From Clostridia bacterium (lineage in GTDB: Bacteria > Bacillota_A > Clostridia > Oscillospirales > CAG-272), in the NCBI GenBank assembly GCA_017452945.1, contig JAFTLD010000098.1, forward strand, positions 1 to 12,173: DNA of 12,173 nucleotides, written 5' to 3'. How positions within the stretch are numbered: the stretch's first letter is position 1; every line of letters begins with the position of its first letter. A program made the translations under genes and the position numbers. Below the pieces are notes generated by a model, which had not been told where the DNA came from, made no database searches, and was given only the letters and a program-made list of their open reading frames with translations. Positions 6,905 to 12,173 of the stretch are shown one piece after another.

Positions 6905-7876
6905 ATGAAAAAGACAGTATCTCTCATCTTAGCCCTCATTCTTTGTATAGGCACTTGCATCGTTATCTCGTCCTGCGACACGACCAAGGACGACGGCAAA
7001 TACAAGATTGGTATCGTACAGCTGGTAGAGCATCCCGCTCTTGACGCAGCAACCGAAGGCTTTAAGCAAGCAGTCATCGACGAGCTTGGCGCGGACAACG
7101 TAGAATTTGATTACCAGAACGCACAGAACGACGCCAACACCTGCTCGACCATCGTCAACCAGTTTGTTTCCAACAAGGTTGACCTGATCATGGCAAACGC
7201 AACTCCCGCGCTGCAGGCTGCGGCTGCTGCTACGGCAGAGATCCCGATCCTTGGCACGTCGGTTACCGAATACGGTGTGGCTCTTGAGATCAAGAACTTC
7301 AACGGTACGGTAGGCGGCAACATCTCGGGCACCTCCGACCTCGCCCCCTTGGACAAGCAGGCAGCCATGATCACCGAATGGTTCCCCGAAGCACAGAGCG
7401 TGGGCTTGATCTACTGCTCCAAGGAAGCAAACAGCCAGTATCAGGTTGACGTTGTCAAGGCAGAGCTTGAAAGCAAGGGCCTGACCGCCACCCTCTACCC
7501 CTTCACCGATTCCAATGACCTGGCGCAGATCTGCACCACCGCTTCCGATAACTGCGACGTCATCTACGTTCCCACCGATAACACCGTAGCCGAAAACACC
7601 GGCATCATTGACAACATCTGCGCACCCAAGAAGGTTCCCGTCATTGCAGGCGAGGAAGGCATCTGCAAGGGCTGCGGCGTTGCAACCCTTTCGATCAGCT
7701 ACTATGATCTGGGCTATGCAACCGGTAAGATGGCTGCCAAGATCCTGAAGGGAGAAGCAGATATCTCCACCATGGCAATCGGTTATGCCGAAACGCAGAC
7801 TCCCAAGTACAACAAGCAGATCTGCGAAGCCCTGGGCATTACGCCTCTGGAAGGCTACGTAGCAATCGAAGACTAA
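6905..7876 (+). CDS. trpX: TrpX-like substrate-binding lipoprotein of ABC transporter
   Basis: Predicted 323 residues; AAGGAG at 6892-6897 serves the ATG. Residues 1-24 are a lipoprotein signal with lipobox ISSC (Cys24). The mature part begins KYKIGIVQLVEHPALD and has the two-lobed layout of the ABC_sub_bind family (PF04392), with the typical 'NAQNDANTCSTIVNQFV', 'LIMANATPALQAA', 'PILGTSVTEYG' and 'IYVPTDNTVAEN' stretches. Members include TrpX of streptococcal TrpXYZ (tryptophan uptake) and many unassigned proteins. It would catch its ligand outside and deliver it to the permease encoded downstream. The symbol trpX is a family-based choice; tyrosine, phenylalanine or another small compound are alternatives. 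First gene of a three-gene operon divergent from a LysR regulator. Confidence 0.88.
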   Translation: MKKTVSLILALILCIGTCIVISSCDTTKDDGKYKIGIVQLVEHPALDAATEGFKQAVIDELGADNVEFDYQNAQNDANTCSTIVNQFVSNKVDLIMANATPALQAAAAATAEIPILGTSVTEYGVALEIKNFNGTVGGNISGTSDLAPLDKQAAMITEWFPEAQSVGLIYCSKEANSQYQVDVVKAELESKGLTATLYPFTDSNDLAQICTTASDNCDVIYVPTDNTVAENTGIIDNICAPKKVPVIAGEEGICKGCGVATLSISYYDLGYATGKMAAKILKGEADISTMAIGYAETQTPKYNKQICEALGITPLEGYVAIED

Positions 7877-7895
7877 AAACCGAATCAAGGCAGAT

Positions 7896-7937
7896 AGCCG
7901 GAGCGAAGAAATCTTCACTCCGGCTGCCGCCTGTTTT
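7896..7937 (+). terminator. Intra-operon hairpin, possible leaky terminator
   Basis: The stem AGCCGGAG/CTCCGGCT (7896-7903 and 7918-7925) is extended after one mismatch by GAAG/CTTC around an AAAT loop, 12 bp in all. A T4 run follows at 7934-7937 after 8 bases. The U-tract is weak and offset, so it is more likely a partial terminator or a barrier to 3' decay. Either would leave more message for the binding protein than for permease and ATPase. Confidence 0.55.
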
Positions 7938-7964
7938 GAATACTGACGATAAAGAGGTAAAATC

Positions 7965-8897
7965 ATGCAAATACTCGAACAACTGCTCGGTGCTTTGCCG
8001 GGTTCCGTATCACAAGGTCTGATATGGGCCATTATGGCGATCGGTGTTTATATTACGTACCGCATTCTTGACGTGGCTGACCTGACCGTGGACGGATCGT
8101 TCGCCACGGGCGGTGCTGTCGCGGTCGTACTCATCCTGAACGGCTGCAATTTGTGGCTTGCAATGCTTGCGGCATTTGCAGCAGGCTTGATTGCAGGTGC
8201 CGTGACAGGTCTTTTGCACACGTTTATGGGCATTCCCCCTATTCTGGCGGGCATTCTCACACAGCTCTCTCTTTACTCTATCAATCTCAAAATTATGGGA
8301 AAGGCAAACCAATCGGTCAACGTCAACCAAACCGATCTGCTGATCTCCTTGCGTTGGGTCAAGGATTTTGCCTTCCATAACCCCATCATCACGGTGGGGC
8401 TTGTGCTGTTGGTTCTTGTCGGCTTGCTGTATTGGTTCTTCGGTACCGAAATGGGCAGCTCCATCCGCGCTACGGGTATCAACCCCAACATGAGCCGTGC
8501 ACAGGGCATCAACGTCAACTTCAACAAGGTGCTGGGCATCATGCTCTCCAACGGTTTGGTTGCGTTTTCGGGCGCGTTCTTGGCGCAGTACCAAGGCTTT
8601 GCGGACGTCAAGATGGGTCAGGGCGCCATCGTCATCGGCCTTGCAGCCGTCATCATTGGTGAAGCGCTGTTTGGCAAGATCTTCAAGAACTTTGCGCTGC
8701 GTCTTCTGGCAGTTGCATTCGGATCGATCATTTACTACATCGTCATCCAAACGGTGATCACGCTGGGCTTTGACGCGAACCTTCTCAAGCTGCTCTCTGC
8801 CGTGATCGTGGCCATCTTCCTTGCCATTCCGTATTGGAAAAGACAGTATACCCAATCGCACATGAGAAAATCCAAAGGGGGTAAGAAGCATGCTTGA
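7965..8897 (+). CDS. trpY: TrpY-like ABC transporter permease
   Basis: Predicted 310 residues with AGAGGT before the ATG. It is very hydrophobic, with about 8-9 membrane segments, and fits the BPD_transp_2 (branched-chain/LivH-type) permease family as used in TrpXYZ. Recognisable parts are 'ADLTVDGSFATGGAV' near residue 40, 'GIPPILAGILTQLSLYSIN', and 'GSSIRATGINPNMSRAQGIN', which precedes the cytoplasmic 'EAA-like' loop contacting the ATPase. 'GFADVKMGQGAIVIGLAAVIIGEALFG' completes the family pattern. The single permease would form a homodimer. The Lys-rich C-terminus (MRKSKGGKKHA) is probably cytoplasmic. The stop overlaps the ATPase start by 8 bases, indicating coupling. Substrate specificity is inferred only through the TrpX-like partner. 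Confidence 0.9.
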   Translation: MQILEQLLGALPGSVSQGLIWAIMAIGVYITYRILDVADLTVDGSFATGGAVAVVLILNGCNLWLAMLAAFAAGLIAGAVTGLLHTFMGIPPILAGILTQLSLYSINLKIMGKANQSVNVNQTDLLISLRWVKDFAFHNPIITVGLVLLVLVGLLYWFFGTEMGSSIRATGINPNMSRAQGINVNFNKVLGIMLSNGLVAFSGAFLAQYQGFADVKMGQGAIVIGLAAVIIGEALFGKIFKNFALRLLAVAFGSIIYYIVIQTVITLGFDANLLKLLSAVIVAIFLAIPYWKRQYTQSHMRKSKGGKKHA

Positions 8898-9684
8898 CAT
8901 TGTAGGCGTAGAAAAAACGTTCAACCCCGGAACGGTCAATGAAAAAAAGGCACTTAACGGTCTGAACCTGCATCTTAACGAGGGGGACTTCGTTACGGTC
9001 ATCGGCGGTAACGGTGCAGGAAAATCCACCATGCTGAATATGATCGCGGGCGTATACCCCGTCGATTGCGGCAGCATTGTCATAGACGGCATCAACGTCA
9101 CAAGACTCCCCGAGCATAAACGCGCCAAATATCTGGGACGCGTATTTCAGGATCCCATGACAGGCACGGCCGCTGATATGCAGATTGAAGAAAACCTTGC
9201 CCTTGCCGCACGCAGAGGCGCAAGAAGGACGCTGCGCGCCGGAATTACCTCCAAGGAGCGTAAGGACTACAAGGAGCTTTTGAAAATTCTCGATCTCGGA
9301 TTGGAAGAAAGACTGACCGCCAAGGTCGGCTTGCTTTCGGGCGGACAGCGACAGGCGCTGACGCTGCTGATGGCCTCTATCAAAAAGCCCAAGCTGCTCT
9401 TGCTTGATGAGCATACCGCTGCGCTTGACCCCAAAACGGCCGCCAAGGTGCTGGAGATCTCGGAAAAGCTGATCAAGGAAAACCATCTGACCGCCATGAT
9501 GGTCACGCACAACATGAAGGACGCCATTGCATACGGCAATCGCTTGATCATGATGCACGAGGGTCGTATCATTTACGACGTTTCGGGCGAGGAAAAAAAG
9601 GCGCTGACCGTAGATGCACTTATCCAGAAGTTCTCCCAAACCAGTGGACAGGAATTTGCAAACGACCGCGCACTTTTGAATTAA
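8890..9684 (+). CDS. trpZ: TrpZ-like ABC transporter ATP-binding protein
   Basis: Predicted 264 residues. All ABC ATPase motifs are present: Walker A GGNGAGKST (39-47), Q-loop Gln87 in VFQDPMTG, signature LSGGQRQ (149-155), Walker B LLLLDEHTAALD (Asp173, Glu174) and the switch His207 in VTHNM. The residue after the catalytic Glu is His and the D-loop reads AALD, as in TrpZ-type proteins. The start lies inside the permease gene's last codons, with a GGGG-type ribosome binding site upstream. It powers the uptake of the compound bound by the TrpX-like lipoprotein. It is the last gene of the operon and a strong terminator follows within 15 bases. Confidence 0.92.
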   Translation: MLDIVGVEKTFNPGTVNEKKALNGLNLHLNEGDFVTVIGGNGAGKSTMLNMIAGVYPVDCGSIVIDGINVTRLPEHKRAKYLGRVFQDPMTGTAADMQIEENLALAARRGARRTLRAGITSKERKDYKELLKILDLGLEERLTAKVGLLSGGQRQALTLLMASIKKPKLLLLDEHTAALDPKTAAKVLEISEKLIKENHLTAMMVTHNMKDAIAYGNRLIMMHEGRIIYDVSGEEKKALTVDALIQKFSQTSGQEFANDRALLN

Positions 9685-9697
9685 ACACAACGCACAA

Positions 9698-9727
9698 GGG
9701 CTGCCATGTTCGGCAGCCCCCTTTTTT
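9698..9727 (+). terminator. Rho-independent terminator of the ABC operon
   Basis: The stem GGGCTGCC/GGCAGCCC (9698-9705 and 9712-9719) with a 6-base loop is followed by CC and T6. On the minus strand the trailing T-run is only TT, so it is mainly directional. It shares its stem with the terminator at 5835-5870. Confidence 0.93.
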
Positions 9728-9737
9728 AGTATATGGA

Positions 9738-10358
9738 TCATTCTCCGACATAAATATCCCCATCGGTGCAATGCACGACCTTGATGGCAGAGCCTGCATA
9801 CCACGGGTAATCCGGCTCTCCGTCTTTTTCAAGAGCATTCCACTCATCCATCGTACCCATATAGGTGATCTCGGTCAAGGATGTACAACCGCTGAACACA
9901 CCGTATGAGAAATACGTCAGGCTGTTGGGCAAGGTTACCTCCTTCAGCGCCGTACAACCGGCAAAGGCAGCGGGGCCAATCTCCTTCACACCATGCTCCA
10001 CAATCACCTTTTCCAAAGCAGTACACTCCGCAAAAGCCCAATAGTCGATCACCTTGATCGATCCCGGAATCTCTGCGACAACCAGCTCGAATGAATATTG
10101 AAAGCCTTCCGCCATGATATAATTCACGGGCAGACCGTCCCGCTCCTCGGGAATCCACAAACGATACGCCTCCTGATCCTTGTGCTGAGTCCCCCGACTT
10201 ACGTATATGGAGTCCTGGCGGTGATACAGCGACAGCGGATACACAGGCAGCTCCGAAAAACGCAGATCCATATCGGGATACAAAGCCTTGCGCAGCGCCA
10301 AGAACAAATAATACCGTAATAAGACGCAGAGTTGACAAAATTGTGGATAATTTTTCAA
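9738..10358 (-). CDS. Leucine-rich-repeat (BspA type) ORF, probably 5'-truncated
   Basis: The frame gives up to 206 residues, but its first possible start is a TTG at 10358 with no good ribosome binding site; the first ATG in frame (residue 30) also lacks one. There is no signal peptide, although proteins of this kind are normally secreted. From about residue 90 it has three BspA/LRR_5 repeats: 'IPGSIKVIDYWAFAECTALE', 'KEIGPAAFAGCTALKEVTLP' and 'SLTYFSYGVFSGCTSLTEITY'. These are followed by the usual closing segment 'MGTMDEWNAL...VVHCTDGDIYVGE'. This C-terminal part is typical of Clostridia surface or secreted LRR proteins. The start of the gene is uncertain, and the region upstream holds a DnaA box and a palindrome rather than coding sequence. 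I read it as a remnant or a gene with a lost N-terminus; a small real protein is possible. Confidence 0.6.
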   Translation of the reverse strand: MKNYPQFCQLCVLLRYYLFLALRKALYPDMDLRFSELPVYPLSLYHRQDSIYVSRGTQHKDQEAYRLWIPEERDGLPVNYIMAEGFQYSFELVVAEIPGSIKVIDYWAFAECTALEKVIVEHGVKEIGPAAFAGCTALKEVTLPNSLTYFSYGVFSGCTSLTEITYMGTMDEWNALEKDGEPDYPWYAGSAIKVVHCTDGDIYVGE

Positions 10359-10359
10359 C
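10331..10359 (-). other. Perfect DnaA box inside an inverted repeat
   Basis: TTATCCACA (minus strand, 10342-10350) matches the DnaA-box consensus exactly. It lies between near-inverted arms GTTGAcAAAATT (10331-10342) and AATTTTTCAAC (10349-10359) with one bulged base. It overlaps the putative TTG start of the LRR ORF. Only one box is seen, and no replication genes are near. Confidence 0.5.
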
Positions 10360-10397
10360 TTTTTCGCGGGAGGCCTCTTGTATTGTAGGTTGAAAAA

Positions 10398-10448
10398 GCC
10401 CCTGTGTCAAGATTCTTCGCTGCGCTCAAGAATGACAGACACAGGGGC
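10398..10448. repeat. Palindromic intergenic element
   Basis: Outer arms GCCCCTGTGTC/GACACAGGGGC (11 bp, perfect; 10398-10408 and 10438-10448) enclose inner arms ATTCTT/AAGAAT (10412-10417 and 10428-10433) around CGCTGCGCTC. On the minus strand it is followed by T5 (10393-10397), so it could terminate minus-strand transcription as well as be a dispersed repeat. Confidence 0.7.
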
Positions 10449-10505
10449 GCTGCGGGGCCGGAGTCGTTATGATTCTATAGACGGAAATTTTGCCCGTCGC
10501 AACAC

Positions 10506-10529
10506 AAAAAGGGGCTTGCGCCCCTTTTT
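10506..10529 (-). terminator. Rho-independent terminator of spoIVA
   Basis: The stem AAAAAGGGGC/GCCCCTTTTT (10506-10515 and 10520-10529) has a 4-base loop. On the minus strand the GCCCC arm runs into TTTTT just after the spoIVA stop at 10532. The symmetric A/T flanks would allow it to act on both strands. Confidence 0.92.
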
Positions 10530-10531
10530 CA

Positions 10532-12010
10532 TTACAAAATAATGCAAATCAACCCGTTACTGCCCTCGTTGATGATCTTTTCGAGTGTATCCCCGATCTT
10601 GGCGCGAGATGCCTCGGGCATGTGCGCAAGCTTTGCGTGCAAGCCCTCGTTGACCAATTCGTACAGGCTCTTGCCAAACATATTGGATTCCCAGATCTTT
10701 TTGGGATCCTCCTCAAACTCGCGCAGCATGTACTTGACAAGATCCTCGGATTGCTGCTCGCTGCCCACCATGGGGCTGACCTCGGCTGAGATATTTGCGC
10801 GGATCATGTGGATCGATTGCGCCCCCGCACGCAGCTTGACGCCATAACCGCCCGCCTGCTTGACAATGCGCGGCTCCTCCAAGGTCATATCCTCAATATC
10901 GGGCATGACGATGCCGTAACCCTTCTGCTCGGCATCACGTAAGGCTCCCTCGATCTTGTTGTATTCCTGTTGCACAACGGCAAGGCGGCGCAACAGCGAG
11001 ATCAGCTCCTGCTCACCTTCGATCTCAAAGCCGGTCAGCTCGCTGATGACCTGATAGTACAGCCCATCAATGGGAGAGAGCGATATTTTTACCTTGCCCG
11101 TACCAAGATCGATGGTGTTGATCTCGGCAGACTTGATATATTCGTTTTCGCCAAGGTCGGCAAAGGCGTCCTTGACATCCCCGATTTTTTCCACGCGGTC
11201 TGCGCACTTACGAATCGAAGACAAAAGCGAACGGCGAATGGGATGCTCGGCATCCAAGGCACGCGTCCATTCGGGCAGATGCAGCGCAATCTCGGCAACC
11301 GGGAATTCATGCAGCACAAGCTCCAGAATATGGCGGATATCCTCGGCATCCAGCTCAAGGCACGACACAAGCGCAACGGGAACACCGTATTTTTTCTCCA
11401 GCTCAAAAGCAAGCTCCATAGCGCTCTCGGAGGTGGGATTGACCGAATTGAGGATCATGGCGAACGGCTTGCCAAGTGCTTTGAGCTCTCCGACGATGCG
11501 CTCCTCTGCCTCAACGTAGCTCTGCCGTGAAATATCACCGATACTGCCGTCGGTTGTGATCAGCATACCGATCGTTGCATGCTCGGTAATGACCTTATGC
11601 GTACCCATCTCAGCCGCTTCGACAAACGGCATGGGCTCTTCCTGCCAGGGCGTGCGCACCATACGGGGCTGCCCGTTTTCGATGGTGCCGAGTGCTTCGG
11701 GCACGATATAGCCCACGCAGTCGATCATTTTCACGCGCAGCGAGGCGCAATCGTCGATTTGAATGGGAACAGCTTCATCCGGAATGAATTTGGGCTCGGT
11801 AGTCATGACCGTTTTGCCCGCAGCCGACTGCGGCATTTCGTCACGCGCACGCTCGCGCGAGTAGCCCTCACCGATATTGGGCAGCACGAGGGCTTCCATA
11901 AAGCGCTTAATAAAGGTGGATTTTCCGGTACGTACGGGGCCAACGACCCCGATATAGACATCACCGCCCGTACGCTCGGCAATATCTTGATAAATGGAAT
12001 GTTCAGGCAT
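10532..12010 (-). CDS. spoIVA: Stage IV sporulation protein A, spore coat ATPase
   Basis: Predicted 492 residues, the usual SpoIVA length; the start ATG at 12010 has GGGGAGGA upstream. The protein polymerises on the outer forespore membrane and forms the base of the spore coat, using ATP hydrolysis and recruited by SpoVM. Visible motifs: Walker A GPVRTGKST with Lys30, the sensor threonines T70/T71 in 'KTVMTTEPKF', and Walker B Asp97 in KMIDCVG. These correspond to the known residues of the Bacillus subtilis protein. The C-terminus (GSNGLICIIL) is the conserved end that contacts SpoVM and the membrane. It is encoded alone here and ends in a strong terminator. Its presence shows that the organism forms endospores. 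Expression is expected in the mother cell under sigma-E. Confidence 0.97.
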   Translation of the reverse strand: MPEHSIYQDIAERTGGDVYIGVVGPVRTGKSTFIKRFMEALVLPNIGEGYSRERARDEMPQSAAGKTVMTTEPKFIPDEAVPIQIDDCASLRVKMIDCVGYIVPEALGTIENGQPRMVRTPWQEEPMPFVEAAEMGTHKVITEHATIGMLITTDGSIGDISRQSYVEAEERIVGELKALGKPFAMILNSVNPTSESAMELAFELEKKYGVPVALVSCLELDAEDIRHILELVLHEFPVAEIALHLPEWTRALDAEHPIRRSLLSSIRKCADRVEKIGDVKDAFADLGENEYIKSAEINTIDLGTGKVKISLSPIDGLYYQVISELTGFEIEGEQELISLLRRLAVVQQEYNKIEGALRDAEQKGYGIVMPDIEDMTLEEPRIVKQAGGYGVKLRAGAQSIHMIRANISAEVSPMVGSEQQSEDLVKYMLREFEEDPKKIWESNMFGKSLYELVNEGLHAKLAHMPEASRAKIGDTLEKIINEGSNGLICIIL

Positions 12011-12040
12011 AAAACGTCCTCCCCTGTTTTGTTTCGCTAC

Positions 12041-12048
12041 AATTTATG
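12041..12048 (-). promoter_or_regulatory. Possible sigma-E -10 of spoIVA
   Basis: On the minus strand CATAAATT differs from the sigma-E -10 consensus CATACANT at one base. It would place transcription start about 25 bases before the ATG. The -35 region at the right distance (14 bases) is a poor match, so this remains tentative. Confidence 0.3.
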
Positions 12049-12133
12049 AAGGAGAGGGCAAAGTTAGAACAAGGAATGGGAAATTGCTTGACTTTTACAG
12101 GGAGGACGAGTTTTCTCGGATGAGAGTTTTGAT

Positions 12134-12153
12134 CAAACTTTTCCAAAAGTTTG
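12134..12153. repeat. Inverted repeat upstream of spoIVA
   Basis: Near-perfect palindrome CAAACTTTT-CC-AAAAGTTTG with 9-bp arms (12134-12142 and 12145-12153), about 125 bases before the spoIVA start. Followed by a G/C-rich 'GCGCAGGTCGAGGGCGCG' stretch. It has no T-run, so it is not a classical terminator. Confidence 0.6.
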
Positions 12154-12173
12154 CGCAGGTCGAGGGCGCGAAG

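Noticed and set aside
6929..9804. Three long minus-strand open frames opposite the ABC operon
   Set aside because: They mirror the codon pattern of the transporter genes, overlap each other, run through the intergenic hairpin and have no recognisable motifs.
9844..10410. Alternative minus-strand frame overlapping the LRR ORF, with a hydrophobic stretch that could be a lost signal peptide
   Set aside because: It does not join the LRR frame without a frameshift, has no ribosome binding site and loses any protein-like character after the first part. A frameshift remains possible but is not supported.
10331..10448. Replication origin
   Set aside because: Only one DnaA box is present and no dnaA, dnaN, parB or rpmH gene is near.
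12088..12116. TTGACT as -35 of a plus-strand promoter leaving the window
   Set aside because: The hexamer 17 bases downstream is TTTTCT, a poor -10.

Overview
The window looks like chromosomal DNA of an endospore-forming, Gram-positive member of the Clostridia, probably an uncultured gut-type lineage related to Oscillospirales or Christensenellales. The evidence is a full-length spoIVA gene, lipoproteins with lipobox-type signals, strong AGGAGG ribosome binding sites, BspA-type leucine-rich repeats, a Big_3 Ig-like domain, and a surface protein with a Gly-Cys-Gly/hydrophobic/Arg-Lys C-terminal tail. The genus cannot be fixed from the sequence alone. No tRNA, rRNA, CRISPR array, insertion sequence or phage gene was seen, and no gap between genes exceeds about 175 bases.

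Left part (1-2452, minus strand): a two-gene surface operon. The first gene transcribed encodes a secreted protein with two related beta-rich modules, a Big_3 domain, a Thr/Glu/Pro linker and a C-terminal anchor. One base after it starts a lipoprotein with a sequence resembling the GH71/GH99 type of glycoside hydrolase barrel, cut off by the window edge. The two genes share nearly identical linker DNA. A consensus promoter drives them.

Middle left (2475-5870, plus strand): a promoter lying back to back with the first one drives a FliB-like cysteine-rich protein translationally coupled (ATGA overlap) to a 12-TM MFS transporter. A separate promoter then drives a membrane-anchored alpha/beta hydrolase. 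A terminator that can fold on both strands closes this part against the convergent LysR gene.

Centre (5874-9727): a LysR-type regulator is divergent from a three-gene ABC uptake operon (lipoprotein binding protein, permease, ATPase) of the TrpXYZ type, likely for tryptophan or a related small compound. The 140-base gap holds two full promoters on opposite strands whose -10 elements overlap. It also holds a CATCGA-N5-TCGATG palindrome centred about 65 bases upstream of the predicted operon start, the classical place for a LysR recognition site. A hairpin between the binding-protein and permease genes probably sets their relative expression, and a strong terminator ends the operon.

Right part (9738-12173, minus strand): spoIVA, the spore-coat ATPase, ends in a strong terminator. 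It is followed by an intergenic region with a long palindromic element and a perfect DnaA box, then a short leucine-rich-repeat ORF with no convincing start, probably a 5'-truncated remnant.

No obviously new multi-gene defence or mobile system is visible. The most interesting items are the LysR/ABC control region, the FliB-like/MFS pair, the surface operon with its linker duplication, and the palindromic intergenic elements around the LRR remnant and spoIVA.
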